Assembly: GCA_035765775.1 (NCBI GenBank)
Contig: DASTWV010000028.1
Coordinates: 1 to 64,000, forward strand
Direction: 5' to 3'
Source of the DNA: Actinomycetota bacterium
Lineage (GTDB): Bacteria; Actinomycetota; CADDZG01; JAHWKV01; JAOPZY01
DNA length: 64,000 nt
Positions 9,514 through 17,973 of the stretch are shown here, one piece after another. A program made the position numbers and the translations under genes. The stretch's first letter is position 1. Every line of letters starts with the position of its first letter. The notes beneath the pieces are model-generated. The model had not been told where the DNA came from, ran no database searches, and was given only the letters and a program-made list of their open reading frames with translations.

Positions 9514-10587
9514 TCACTCGGCCGGGGCCGCCCACCGGCGCAGGATCTCCTCCACCGCTGGACGGATCTGTGCCCGGGCATCGGCGCGGCCCATGCCCTG
9601 CATGAGCAACCGGTCGTAGTCGGTGTCCTCGTGGCGGACCGCGGCGGCGACGGCCAGCAGCACCGGCTCAGGGTCCAGCGCCCGGCCCGCCGCGCTGCGG
9701 CCCACCCGGCCACTGCCCCGCAGGGCGGCGTGGTCGGCGATCGCTGCGGCCCGGTCGGGTGGGCAGCCGGGCAGGAGCTCTCGGATCCGGGCGGCGAAGT
9801 TGTCCTGGAAGGTGGCGTCGCCTGCAGCCCGCCGCTCGGCCTCCCGCTCCCGGCGCCGGCGGCGCAGATCCTCGTCGGCCAGGCAGGACTCCTCGGCCTG
9901 GTCCAGGGCGGAATCCTCCACCAGGATCCCCTGGCGCTCGTACCGTTTCCGTGACCGGCTCCACCGCACCACGACGGCCGAGAGGCCGCTTGCCTTCTTC
10001 GCCCGCCGGGTCAGGGCGGTGTCGCCTGCGGGCAGGAAGCTCAGGTGGCCGAGGTCGGCGCACTCCATGCAGATCGGCCCCGGGTCCTCCATGGTCAGCA
10101 GGTTGCCGGCAAAATGCTCGCTGCCACATTCGGCGCAGTCCCAGTCCTTGAGCGCCGAGATCACCACCAGATCCGGTGCCTTCGCCTGCTTCTCCACCAG
10201 TCGCTGGCGCTGGGCGTCGGACAGGTCGGGCGCCAGCCAGTGGGTGCGGAAGGCAGTCTCTCGGGCGGGGTCGCCTGACGCGGTGAACTGCAGCGGTCGG
10301 CGGTCCCGGGTCCGGGTGACGTACACCGCCTCAGCCGGCTGGAGCCCCTGGGCGCGCGCCCAGTGCTCGAAGATCGCCATGGCCTCGTTGACCTTCTCCG
10401 GGCTCACCTGGAGCTGATCCTGGAGGTGGGGGACCCGGCCCTGCTGCCAGGGGTCGATGCCCGCCGCCAGCGCCCAGCCCAGGCCCCCGAGCACGTCGAG
10501 GGCGCTGGCGTACCGGTGTTCCGCCAGCGCGGCCTCGGCGGCCTCGACCACCCTGGTCTCCAGCGGCTTCCGGTTCCCACCGCCCAT
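9514..10587 (-). CDS. DUF2293 domain protein with zinc ribbon
   Basis: From the ATG at 10587 the protein has 357 residues. The middle contains a four-cysteine knuckle (CAECGSEHF ... GPICMEC) that probably binds zinc, followed by SFLPAGDTALTRRAKKAS and the basic motif RWSRSRKRYERQGILVE. The C-terminal domain is DUF2293, marked by FAARIRELLPGCPPDRAA and VRHEDTDYDRLLMQGMGRADAR. The molecular role of the family is not established; the basic segments suggest nucleic-acid association. An extension of the frame upstream to 11049 is a shadow of the FAD oxidoreductase gene. Confidence 0.83.
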   Translation of the reverse strand: MGGGNRKPLETRVVEAAEAALAEHRYASALDVLGGLGWALAAGIDPWQQGRVPHLQDQLQVSPEKVNEAMAIFEHWARAQGLQPAEAVYVTRTRDRRPLQFTASGDPARETAFRTHWLAPDLSDAQRQRLVEKQAKAPDLVVISALKDWDCAECGSEHFAGNLLTMEDPGPICMECADLGHLSFLPAGDTALTRRAKKASGLSAVVVRWSRSRKRYERQGILVEDSALDQAEESCLADEDLRRRRREREAERRAAGDATFQDNFAARIRELLPGCPPDRAAAIADHAALRGSGRVGRSAAGRALDPEPVLLAVAAAVRHEDTDYDRLLMQGMGRADARAQIRPAVEEILRRWAAPAE

Positions 10588-10625
10588 CGTCGGTACGAGG
10601 ATAGGGCCCGGCGGCTGGTTCGGCG

Positions 10626-11957
10626 CTAGACCTCCGCGGCCACGGCTGAGGCCGGGGTGAAGGAGAACGTGCTGGCACGTTCCTTCAGAGCGGCCCGGTT
10701 CTGCTTGGCGGCCGCCTTTGCCGCCTTCCCGGCGGTCAGGTTCACCTTCACGGCGTGCGCCACGACGCCGGGCTTCATCAGGGTGGTGGCCGGGATGGTC
10801 CGGCCCCCGATCTCGCCCACCAGGCGGGCGCCCCGGGCGTCGCGGGCGCCGGCGGCGAAGGTCAGCTTCTCCATGGGGTTGTAGCCCCGGCCGGTGGAGT
10901 AGTCGGAGATCAGGAAGAAGTGCGCCGCCAGCTTCGTGCGCAGGGTGGCGCAGTAGGCCTCGACCGCCTTGTCCTGCCCCTGCCCCGTGCCCAGGTGGGG
11001 GGCGACCGCGTCCGCCAGCCACTCGGCCCCCTGCATGGCCCAGCCGCACCCGATGCCGAACAGCGGGTCACCGGTGATCGCCGCGTCGCCGACGAACGCC
11101 AGCCCGGGCGGTGGCCGGTGGCGCCACAGGTTGTCGTAGTCCACCAGGCCGATCACCTTGCCCACCCGGTCGGCGGGATCGAAGCGGACCGGGGGGCCGG
11201 CCTCGGGTGGGATCGACTCGAAGAAGCGCACGAGATTGCCCTGCACGTCCTTCTTGAAGGCGGCCGACTTGTCCCTCGTGAACATCATCGCCAGGATCGT
11301 CACCCCGTCGTCCATCGGGAAGGCGTAGGCGCAGTCCGGCTCCATGAACCAGATGTGCGCCTCCCCGGGGTAGGGCAGCTCCACATTGCGGTAGAAGCCG
11401 AAATATCCCGAGCGCCCGTGCTTTTTGATGACCCGGGTCTTCACGCCGGCCTGGGCGGCGGTCTCCGAGCTCCGGCCGTCGGCCCCCACCACCAGGTGCG
11501 CCCGGATCTCGGGCCGGCTCCCGTCGGCGGCTTCGGCCGCCACGCCCACCACCCGCCCGTTGTCGGTGAGGACGTCCTTCAGCGTGTGGCCGGGCAGGAA
11601 GTCCACGCCCGGAGTGGAGGCGGCCAGCTCCCGGATCATCGGGTCCAGCTTCTCCCGGCGGATGGCGAACCCCTTCAGCGGGCTGTCCGTATCGCGGATC
11701 CAGCCCCAGCGGGTCCACAACGAGGTCCCGCTCCGGAGCCCCCCCGCCGCTGCCATCGGGGCGTCCAGCCCGAGGCGCTGGATGACGGGCTCCGCGCTTG
11801 CCTGGATGAAGGTGGTGCACAGGTGCTTGTAGGCCTGGGTGTCGGTATGGCGCTCCAGCAGCGCGACCCGCTTCCCGGCCCGGCCGAGGAAGGTGGCGGT
11901 GGCGCAGCCGGCCAAACTTGCTCCCACGATTGCGACGTCGTACGGCGTGTCGACCAC
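10626..11957 (-). CDS. FAD-dependent oxidoreductase of the geranylgeranyl reductase / aromatic monooxygenase type
   Basis: A 443-residue soluble flavoprotein. The N-terminal Rossmann motif GASLAGCATATFLGRAGKRVALLE binds the ADP part of FAD, the central LVVGADGRSSETA is the DG motif, and AFVGDAAITGDPLFGIGCGWAMQGAEWLADAV is the GD motif of class A flavin monooxygenases and geranylgeranyl reductases. The C terminus is Ala/Lys-rich. The substrate cannot be assigned. The divergently transcribed HxlR regulator at 12082 carries lipid-binding SCP2-like domains, which hints at a hydrophobic substrate or inducer for this enzyme; that link is inference from position. Confidence 0.85.
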   Translation of the reverse strand: MVDTPYDVAIVGASLAGCATATFLGRAGKRVALLERHTDTQAYKHLCTTFIQASAEPVIQRLGLDAPMAAAGGLRSGTSLWTRWGWIRDTDSPLKGFAIRREKLDPMIRELAASTPGVDFLPGHTLKDVLTDNGRVVGVAAEAADGSRPEIRAHLVVGADGRSSETAAQAGVKTRVIKKHGRSGYFGFYRNVELPYPGEAHIWFMEPDCAYAFPMDDGVTILAMMFTRDKSAAFKKDVQGNLVRFFESIPPEAGPPVRFDPADRVGKVIGLVDYDNLWRHRPPPGLAFVGDAAITGDPLFGIGCGWAMQGAEWLADAVAPHLGTGQGQDKAVEAYCATLRTKLAAHFFLISDYSTGRGYNPMEKLTFAAGARDARGARLVGEIGGRTIPATTLMKPGVVAHAVKVNLTAGKAAKAAAKQNRAALKERASTFSFTPASAVAAEV

Positions 11958-12016
11958 AGCGTTCCTCCGATCGGGTTCGATCCGGTGCGCTTCGTGCCGC
12001 CGTATCGTACTGCGAT

Positions 12017-12026
12017 TCCTATAGGA
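12017..12026. promoter_or_regulatory. Palindrome in the divergent FAD-oxidoreductase/HxlR promoter region
   Basis: The 10-base perfect palindrome TCCTATAGGA lies in the AT-richer centre of the 124-base intergenic region. It is a candidate operator for the adjacent HxlR-type regulator controlling both genes. It could instead be part of a promoter -10 region. No binding data are available. Confidence 0.4.
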
Positions 12027-12081
12027 TTAACAAGTAGATACTTTTGCTTTGTGCAGCATTGGCTTCCGATAGGCTGGCGAC

Positions 12082-13110
12082 ATGCCGAAACGTACCTATG
12101 GGCAGTTCGAGGGGCTGGCGCACGCACTCGACGTGGTGGGGGAGCGCTGGACCCTGCTCTTGCTGCGCGACCTCCTGGTGGGCCCGCAGCGCTACAAGGA
12201 ACTGCTCGAGGGGCTCCCGGGCATCGGCACCAACCTGCTCGCCCGGCGCCTGAAGGAGCTGCAGGAGGCTGGGATCATCGTCAAGCGCACCCTCCCGGCC
12301 CCGGCCGGCTCGGTGGTCTACGACCTGACCGGGCGCGGGCGGGGCCTGGAGCCCGCCCTCATCGCCCTGGCTCGGTGGGGGATGGAGGCCATGCCGCCGG
12401 CGGGGCCCTCCTCGACCGATGTCCTGCGCCCGGGCTGGGGCGTGATGGCCTTCAAGGCAGTGTTCGATCCGGCGGCGGCTGCCGGGGTGCATGCCACCTA
12501 TCAGTTCGAGGTCGAGGGCGACGTGTTCCACCTGCGGGTGGACGACGGGGTCCTCGTTGCCGGGCAGGGACCGGCCACCGCTCCGGACCTCGTGTACACC
12601 TGCGACGTCGAGACCCTCATGGCGATCGGCGCCCGCAACGTCAGCCCCCTCGAGGCCGTCGCCTCGGGGCGCGCCACCATGCAGGGCTCGGCGGTGGCGG
12701 CGGGCCAGGTGGTGGAGATGTTCGGCTTCCCGCCCCCGGTGGCCGGGGCTCAGGAACGGGAGCCGGGGTGGGGGCCGAGCGCCATGCGGGCGACCTTCAA
12801 TGCCGAGGCGGCCCGGGGCGTGCACGAGACCTACGAGATGCATATCGGAGCGGAGGTCTTCCACATGGCCGTGGACGACTCCACCCTGGTGACCGGCCCG
12901 GGCGTGGCCCGGGATCCGTCCATGGTCCTGCACACCGACCTCGTCACCTTCATGGCTATGGGCGCCGGGCAGCTGGACCCCATCGAGGCCCTGATGAGCG
13001 GCCGGGCGAGTGTGGAGGGCGACGCGGCGTCGGCCATGCGCTGCCAGGCGATCTTCGGGTTCGGCCGCCGGCCGGGGGCACCCGGCGGCTCTCCGGGGGG
13101 CGAGGCATAA
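12082..13110 (+). CDS. HxlR-type regulator fused to two SCP2-like lipid-binding domains
   Basis: A 342-residue fusion. Residues 1-110 are a HxlR winged helix: ALDVVGERWTLLLLRDLLVGPQRYKELLEGLPGIGTNLLARRLKELQEAGII and VYDLTGRGRGLEPAL. It is followed by two copies of a sterol-carrier-like domain, each opening with a near-identical block (GVMAFKAVFDPAAAAGVHATYQFEVEGDVFHLRVDDGVL and SAMRATFNAEAARGVHETYEMHIGAEVFHMAVDDSTL) and closing with DPIEALMSGRASVEGDAASAM-type helices. Classic HxlR proteins have only the first 110 residues, so the SCP2 repeats probably sense a lipid or other hydrophobic ligand. It diverges from an FAD oxidoreductase gene, its likely target. Confidence 0.86.
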   Translation: MPKRTYGQFEGLAHALDVVGERWTLLLLRDLLVGPQRYKELLEGLPGIGTNLLARRLKELQEAGIIVKRTLPAPAGSVVYDLTGRGRGLEPALIALARWGMEAMPPAGPSSTDVLRPGWGVMAFKAVFDPAAAAGVHATYQFEVEGDVFHLRVDDGVLVAGQGPATAPDLVYTCDVETLMAIGARNVSPLEAVASGRATMQGSAVAAGQVVEMFGFPPPVAGAQEREPGWGPSAMRATFNAEAARGVHETYEMHIGAEVFHMAVDDSTLVTGPGVARDPSMVLHTDLVTFMAMGAGQLDPIEALMSGRASVEGDAASAMRCQAIFGFGRRPGAPGGSPGGEA

Positions 13111-13137
13111 CGCCCGTGCAGTGGTAAAAAGAGCGCC

Positions 13138-13956
13138 ATGCCTGACCCGACCTCGTCTCTGGCCACCACCAACCTCCTGATCGGCATCGACGACACCGAC
13201 GGCGAGGGCAGCCGGGGCACGGGCGCGCTGGCGGTCAGCCTGATCCAGGCCCTCGACGCCGACCGGGTGGGCGCCGCCATGGGGGTCACCCGCCACCAGC
13301 TCTACCGGGGGCCGGGGGTGGAGGCCACCTCCGAGAACGTCGCCCTCTGCCTCGCCCTCAAGGCCAGCCACCGTCTCGAGCCCTCCGCCTTCGTCGATTT
13401 CGTCTCCGCCTTCCTGGAGGCGGAGCGGGGGCCGGGGTCCGCGCCCGGCGTCGCCATCGCCCGGGAGCCGGCGTGGGAGGACGCCCAGACCGCCATGCGG
13501 CTCACCAACTTCGGCCAGCAGGCCAAATCGTCAGTGGTCGATGTGGCAACGGCCCAGGCGGTCGCCCCCGATGTCCACGTCCACCTGGCGAGCTTCGGCG
13601 GCTCGGACCGGGGCGTCGTCGGTGCCCTGGCGGCGGTGGCGCTGCACGCCTCCGGCGAGGACGGCATCTTCCTGTGGCTGCCGGACCTGGAGGACGCCGT
13701 CGGCCAGATCACCTACCGCCAGCTGCGCCTGCTGGCGCCCGCCATCGACATCGCCCTCGATCCCGACGGCCGGGAGCCGGAGCCGGAACAGTTCGTGGAC
13801 GTCGGTACCCGGGTGCGCCCGGTGTTGTTCAAGGGCCTGTCGGTCCTGCTGCTGGACCCGCCGATCGAGGAGACCGCCGGCGGGGGATTCGGCGCCCGGC
13901 CCACCACCACGACTCGCTGGGTGGCCGCCCCCCGAGAGGTGATCCTGCAGCACTGA
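13138..13956 (+). CDS. TiaS-like protein (agmatinylcytidine synthetase-related)
   Basis: A 272-residue protein whose N terminus has LIGIDDTDGEGSRGTGALA, the nucleotide-binding signature IDDTD of TiaS, the archaeal enzyme that puts agmatine on the wobble cytidine of tRNA-Ile. Further TiaS-like features are the strand pairing around VGAAMGVTRHQLYRG and ENVALCLALKA, an FGQQAKSSVVDVATA segment and LPDLEDAVGQITYRQLRLLAPAIDIALDPDG near the end. It is shorter than archaeal TiaS (about 420 residues) and has no OB-fold or zinc ribbon, so it may use the kinase core on a different substrate. It stands alone, with hairpins immediately after the stop. Confidence 0.65.
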   Translation: MPDPTSSLATTNLLIGIDDTDGEGSRGTGALAVSLIQALDADRVGAAMGVTRHQLYRGPGVEATSENVALCLALKASHRLEPSAFVDFVSAFLEAERGPGSAPGVAIAREPAWEDAQTAMRLTNFGQQAKSSVVDVATAQAVAPDVHVHLASFGGSDRGVVGALAAVALHASGEDGIFLWLPDLEDAVGQITYRQLRLLAPAIDIALDPDGREPEPEQFVDVGTRVRPVLFKGLSVLLLDPPIEETAGGGFGARPTTTTRWVAAPREVILQH

Positions 13957-13971
13957 GCTGAGGGCCGCTGC

Positions 13972-14228
13972 GGTCCAGGCCCCCGCCCGACCGGGGCTTT
14001 CTTGGTGGCCCCGTACAGCCAGGGGCTGTACCACGCGTGCAGGTATGGAGCCGGCTGCCGTTGCCTGGCCCGCCCGGGCGGCCTACCGCCGGTCCGAGGG
14101 CGCGGCGGTCCAGACCCCCGCCCGACCGGGGCTTTCTTGGTGGCCCCGTACAGCCAGGGGCTGTACCACGCGTGCAGGTATGGAGCCGACTGCCGTTGCC
14201 GAGCCCCCACCCGGGCGGCCTACCGCCG
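13972..14228. repeat. Two near-identical 120-base direct repeats with internal hairpins
   Basis: Copy 1 covers 13972-14091 and copy 2 covers 14107-14228, a period of about 135 bases. They match almost perfectly from GGTCCAG to CCTACCGCCG, with a few substitutions and a 2-base length change near the end. Each copy holds a GC hairpin followed by CTTTCTT and a perfect 8-base inverted repeat GTACAGCC-AGG-GGCTGTAC (14013-14031 and 14148-14166). They lie between convergent genes, and copy 2 runs into the last codons of the AraC-type gene. They could be a duplicated terminator or a small palindromic mobile repeat. Confidence 0.9.
13981..14003 (+). terminator. Terminator-like hairpin after the TiaS-like gene
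   Basis: CCCCG-CCCGAC-CGGGG is followed directly by CTTTCTT, 25 bases after the stop of the TiaS-like gene. The U-tract is weak. The same structure recurs at 14116-14138 in the second repeat copy. Confidence 0.5.
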
Positions 14229-14951
14229 CCAGAGCCCTACCAGTTCCCGGGGCGTCATCCCGGACAGCTCGCGGGTCTCCCGGGTCAGGTGGGCCTGGTC
14301 GGCGTAGCCGGCGGCGGACGCCAGCCGGGCCAGCCCTACCCCCGCGCTGCGGGACTCCACGCCGGCGAGGAACCGCCGGAAGCGCAGCACCCGGTGCAGG
14401 GTCTTGGGGCCGTAGCCCACAGCCGCATCGAAGCGCCGCCGGAGCTGCCGCTCGCTGAGGAACAGGCCCCGGGCCACCATACCGGTCGTCTGCGACGCGT
14501 CGAGGCGACGGGCTGCCTCGGCCACCAGCAGGTCGGGCGGCCCGGCCTCCGCCAGCTCCCCGGCGAGCCGGACGACCCGCTGGTGCGCCTCGGTGGGGGA
14601 GAGGTGGCCCGGGAGACGGCGGGCGAGTTGCGGCGCGACATCGCCGAGCGCTACCCGCCGGTCCCGCAGCTCGTGCAGCGGGAGCCCGAGGGCGGGCCCG
14701 CCGGCACCGGGCCGGAACCGGGCGCCGATCAGGACGGTGCCCGAAGCCAGGCGCACCGGGGCTGGGCCGGTGTCCGGGCCGGCGACCAGCGGGTCGCCTC
14801 CCGAGCACCAGATGACGTCGACGCAACCGTCGGGGAGCACGAGGGCCGGGTCGGCACCACCGGAGCCGACCACCCGGGACCACAGGCAGGCCACCGAGCC
14901 CGCCGAGGCGGCCGGGGCCGGCCACTCCTGGTATCCAGCCCGCCGGTCCAT
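14220..14951 (-). CDS. AraC-family transcriptional regulator (DUF6597-type N terminus)
   Basis: From the ATG at 14951 this is a 243-residue regulator. The N-terminal domain (VLPDGCVDVIWCSGGDPLVAGPDTGP, then TVLIGARFRPGAG) is the ligand-binding type seen in AraC proteins with a DUF6597 domain. The C-terminal double helix-turn-helix includes LFLSERQLRRRFDAAVGYGPKTLHRVLRFRRFLA and LARLASAAGYADQAHLTRETRELSGMTPREL. It diverges from the gene at 15022, with only about 70 bases between the starts, so that gene is a plausible target. The longer reading frame back to 15077 overlaps that gene and is not preferred. Confidence 0.87.
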   Translation of the reverse strand: MDRRAGYQEWPAPAASAGSVACLWSRVVGSGGADPALVLPDGCVDVIWCSGGDPLVAGPDTGPAPVRLASGTVLIGARFRPGAGGPALGLPLHELRDRRVALGDVAPQLARRLPGHLSPTEAHQRVVRLAGELAEAGPPDLLVAEAARRLDASQTTGMVARGLFLSERQLRRRFDAAVGYGPKTLHRVLRFRRFLAGVESRSAGVGLARLASAAGYADQAHLTRETRELSGMTPRELVGLWRR

Positions 14952-15021
14952 CGCCCCAGTCTGCCAGCAGGATGGCCGTTTCATGCAAGAACCGGCGGTG
15001 GCCTCGTGGTGGGATGGACCC

Positions 15022-15882
15022 ATGACCAGACCCGATGTAGACGCCGCAGCCCAGTTCCTCGCCGCCAGTGCCCGCATCCTCGACCGCCGCCGCTTCGAGT
15101 GCCTCTTCCGCGGCGGCCCGGCCGCAGCTGTGCGGGACGCAGTGGCCGCCTACCGCACCGCCGACGGCGGCTTCGGCCACGCCCTCGAGCCCGATTGCCG
15201 GGCGCCCGGCTCCCAGCCCGGCACCATCGAGGTGGCCCTCCGGGTCCTCGACGAGTGCGGCGCCTGGGACAGGGGCCTCGTCGCCGGCGCGTGCGACTGG
15301 CTGGCCGCCCACGCTCCGTCCGAGGGCGGCGCCGTCTTTGTCGATCCCTCGATCGCCGGCTGGCCGCACGCCCCGTGGTGGGAGCCCCAGCCCGACCTCC
15401 GGGCGTCGCTCATCGCCACCGGGCGGGTCGCCGGCACCCTGCTCGCCCGGGGCGTGGAGCACCCCTGGCTCGGCGGCGCGGTCCCGTGGCTGTGGAAGGA
15501 GATCGAGTCCCTGCCCGGCTCGGGGGTCGCCCTCGGTCCCTACGACCTGTTCGGGGTCATCAATTTCCTCCAGCACACCCCCGACCGGGCGCGGGCCTCA
15601 GGGGTGCTCCCGGCGGTGGGCGAGCAGGTCCACCATGCCCTCGCGGCCTCCGACGAGGGCATGTCGCTCCTCGACTTCGCCGCCCTTCCGGGCAGCATCG
15701 GCCGGGCCTGGTTCACCCCCGGCGAGGTCGAGGCGGCGCTCGACCGCCTCGCCGCCGGCCAGCAGGACGACGGCGGTTGGACCTTCGGCTGGCCCGCCTG
15801 GTCGCCGGTGGCCGCAGCCGACTGGCGGGGCGCCGTCACCGTCGACGCCCTCCGCATCCTGCGGGACAACAGCCGCCTCTGA
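15022..15882 (+). CDS. Hypothetical protein with terpenoid-cyclase/prenyltransferase-like alpha-toroid features
   Basis: A 286-residue soluble protein from ATG 15022. Repeated helix pairs with YRTADGGFGHALEPDCR near the N terminus and QQDDGGWTFGWPAWSPV near the C terminus are the DGGF/DGGW turns seen in alpha/alpha-toroid proteins (squalene cyclase and prenyltransferase fold). The catalytic DxDD of class II cyclases is not obvious, so enzyme activity is uncertain. It diverges from the AraC-type regulator and may be under its control. Confidence 0.75.
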   Translation: MTRPDVDAAAQFLAASARILDRRRFECLFRGGPAAAVRDAVAAYRTADGGFGHALEPDCRAPGSQPGTIEVALRVLDECGAWDRGLVAGACDWLAAHAPSEGGAVFVDPSIAGWPHAPWWEPQPDLRASLIATGRVAGTLLARGVEHPWLGGAVPWLWKEIESLPGSGVALGPYDLFGVINFLQHTPDRARASGVLPAVGEQVHHALAASDEGMSLLDFAALPGSIGRAWFTPGEVEAALDRLAAGQQDDGGWTFGWPAWSPVAAADWRGAVTVDALRILRDNSRL

Positions 15883-15897
15883 CCCGGGCTCGAGCGG

Positions 15898-17217
15898 CTA
15901 CCCGTCCAGCAGGTCCCCGCCGAGGAAGTCCTGGTAGGCCTGCAGGTCCAGGAGCCCGTGGCCCGAGAGGCCGAACAGGATCGCCTTCGACTCGCCGGTC
16001 TCCTTGCACGCCCGGGCCTCGTCCATGGCGGCCCGGACGGCGTGGGCCGACTCGGGCGCCGGGATGATGCCCTCCACCCGGGCGAACTCGACCGCCGCTT
16101 CGAAGACCTTGGTCTGCGGGTAGGCGACCGCCTCGACCACCCCGTCGGCCACCAGCCGGCAGAGGGCGGGGGCGTCGCCGTGGTAGCGCAGCCCGCCGGC
16201 GTGGATCGGTGGCGGGACGAAGGTGTGGCCCAGGGTGTGCATCTCGATCAGGGGCGTGGTGGCGGCGGTGTCGCCGAAGTCGTACTCGAAGGAGCCCTTG
16301 GTGAGCGTCGGGCAGGCCGTGGGCTCGACCGCCAGGAAGCGCAGGTCCTTGCCATGGCGGGTCTTGTCGGGCACGAAGGGGAACGCCAGCCCCGAGTAGT
16401 TGGAGCCGCCCCCCACGCACCCGATGATGAGGTCGGGGGCGTCGCCCGCCAGGTCCATCTGGGCACGGGCCTCGAGGCCGATCACGGTCTGGTGGAGCAG
16501 CACGTGGTTCAGCACGCTGCCCAGGGCGTACTTCGTGTCCGCCCGCTTGGCGGCGTCCTCCACCGCCTCGGAGATGGCGATCCCCAGCGACCCCGGCGAG
16601 TCGGGATCCCCGGCCAGGATTGCTTTGCCCGCCTCGGTTTCCGTCGAGGGCGAGGGGGTCACCCGGGCGCCCCAGGTCTCCATCATCGTGCGCCGCCCCG
16701 GCTTCTGGCGGTAGGAGGCGCCCACCATGTAGACCTGGCACTCGAGGCCGAAGAAGGCGCACGACATCGCCAGGGCGCTGCCCCACTGCCCGGCGCCGGT
16801 CTCGGTCGCCAGCCGGCGCACCCCCTCGGCCTTGTTGTAGTAGGCCTGCGCGATGGCGGTGTTGGGCTTGTGCGAGCCTGCTGGCGAGACCCCCTCGTAC
16901 TTGTAGTAGATGCGGGCCGGGGTGCCGAGGTGGGCCTCCAGCCGCCGGGCGCGGTAGAGGGGTGTGGGCCGGTACATCTTGTAGACGTCGAGGACCGGGC
17001 CGGGGATGTCGACCCACTCCTCCCTCGTGACCTCCTGGCCGATGAGGGCCATGGGGAACAGGGGAGCCAGGTCGTCCGGGCCGATCGGCTGCATGGTGCC
17101 CGGGTGCAGGGGCGGCGACGGGGGCGTGGGCATCGAGGGCACGACGTTGAACCAGGCGGTGGGGATCTGGTCCTCGCCGAGCAGGAACTTGGTGGGCCCT
17201 GCGGAATCCGGTGCCAT
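15898..17217 (-). CDS. trpB2: TrpB2-type tryptophan synthase beta chain-like PLP enzyme
   Basis: A 439-residue PLP enzyme of the TrpB2 branch, which joins serine (or O-phosphoserine) with indole and often lacks an adjacent TrpA, as here. The start at ATG 17217 has a strong AAAGGAGG site 6 bases upstream. The PLP lysine lies in [17 protein letters not shown], the phosphate-binding loop is [13 protein letters not shown], and the long N terminus ([30 protein letters not shown]) with [18 protein letters not shown] is characteristic of TrpB2. The absence of other trp genes suggests a role in indole salvage or a related beta-replacement. Confidence 0.92.
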   Translation of the reverse strand: MAPDSAGPTKFLLGEDQIPTAWFNVVPSMPTPPSPPLHPGTMQPIGPDDLAPLFPMALIGQEVTREEWVDIPGPVLDVYKMYRPTPLYRARRLEAHLGTPARIYYKYEGVSPAGSHKPNTAIAQAYYNKAEGVRRLATETGAGQWGSALAMSCAFFGLECQVYMVGASYRQKPGRRTMMETWGARVTPSPSTETEAGKAILAGDPDSPGSLGIAISEAVEDAAKRADTKYALGSVLNHVLLHQTVIGLEARAQMDLAGDAPDLIIGCVGGGSNYSGLAFPFVPDKTRHGKDLRFLAVEPTACPTLTKGSFEYDFGDTAATTPLIEMHTLGHTFVPPPIHAGGLRYHGDAPALCRLVADGVVEAVAYPQTKVFEAAVEFARVEGIIPAPESAHAVRAAMDEARACKETGESKAILFGLSGHGLLDLQAYQDFLGGDLLDG

Positions 17218-17298
17218 GGCTCCCTCCTTTGCGGAAGTTCGGCCGTAGATGTCGGCCAGAAGGATCCGCCGCGGAGGGCCAGGACGCAACTCCTGTAG

Positions 17299-17400
17299 CC
17301 TCGACGAGGCCCGTTGCGGGGGATCGACATCAACGTGAGCCGGGTGTGCCGGGAGGCCCTGGAGCGCCTGCTGGACGCCAGCGAAGGAGGATCGGGATGA
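17299..17400 (+). pseudogene. C-terminal remnant of a CcdA/ParD-like antitoxin, overlapping the next start
   Basis: A short open frame with no ATG (a TTG at 17314 is the only possible start) reads [19 protein letters not shown]. That closely resembles the helical C terminus of ribbon-helix-helix antitoxins of the 'GINVSRVCQEAL' type. An in-frame TAG at 17296 removes the DNA-binding half. Its TGA overlaps the ATG of the DUF1697 gene (ATGA), so it may now act as a short leader peptide that couples translation. Confidence 0.4.
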
Positions 17401-17936
17401 GCGATCGCTACGTGGCCTTCCTGCGGGGCATCAACGTGGGCGGCCATGCCATCGTGAGCATGGCCGATCTCCGGAAGTCCTTCGCCGCCATGGGGTTCGA
17501 CGATGTGGCGACCTACATCCAGTCGGGCAACGTCGTGTTCTCATCCGGGGGCGGCCCCCCCGAGGCCGCCGACATCGAGGCCCACCTCGCCCGCGATTTC
17601 GGGGGCGTGACCTCGGCGGTCGTGCTGCGGAGCGCCGCTGAGCTGGACGTCCTCGTGGATGCCAACCCCTACCTGACTCCCGATGCCGATCCCAAGGCGC
17701 TCTACGTGTCCTTCCTGGGGGCCCCGCCGGCGGCGGAGAAGGCGAAGGCCTTCGGCGTCCCGGCCGGGGCGAGCGAGCGCATGACGCTGGTGGGCCAGGA
17801 CGTGTACCAGTACTTCCCGGAGGGGTACGGGCGCACCAAGCTCTCCGGCGCCTGGCTGGAGAAGGGCCTCGGGGTCCGGGCCACCACGAGGAACTGGCGC
17901 ACGGTCACCACGCTGCGGCGCATGGCGGGCGAGTAG
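17397..17936 (+). CDS. DUF1697 family protein
   Basis: A 179-residue protein starting at ATG 17397 with a GAAGGAGG ribosome-binding site 6 bases upstream. Family hallmarks are [44 protein letters not shown] at the N terminus, [11 protein letters not shown] in the middle, and the C-terminal [33 protein letters not shown]1697 proteins are widespread in actinobacteria and have no established function. The conserved Arg/Asn-rich ends suggest ligand or nucleic-acid binding. Confidence 0.92.
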   Translation: MSDRYVAFLRGINVGGHAIVSMADLRKSFAAMGFDDVATYIQSGNVVFSSGGGPPEAADIEAHLARDFGGVTSAVVLRSAAELDVLVDANPYLTPDADPKALYVSFLGAPPAAEKAKAFGVPAGASERMTLVGQDVYQYFPEGYGRTKLSGAWLEKGLGVRATTRNWRTVTTLRRMAGE

Positions 17937-17973
17937 GGCCGCGCCTACCGCGACCTCCTCGAGTGCGATGAGC

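Noticed and set aside
13972-14228. Direct repeats as a CRISPR array
   Set aside because: Only two long copies, no short repeat/spacer pattern and no cas genes.
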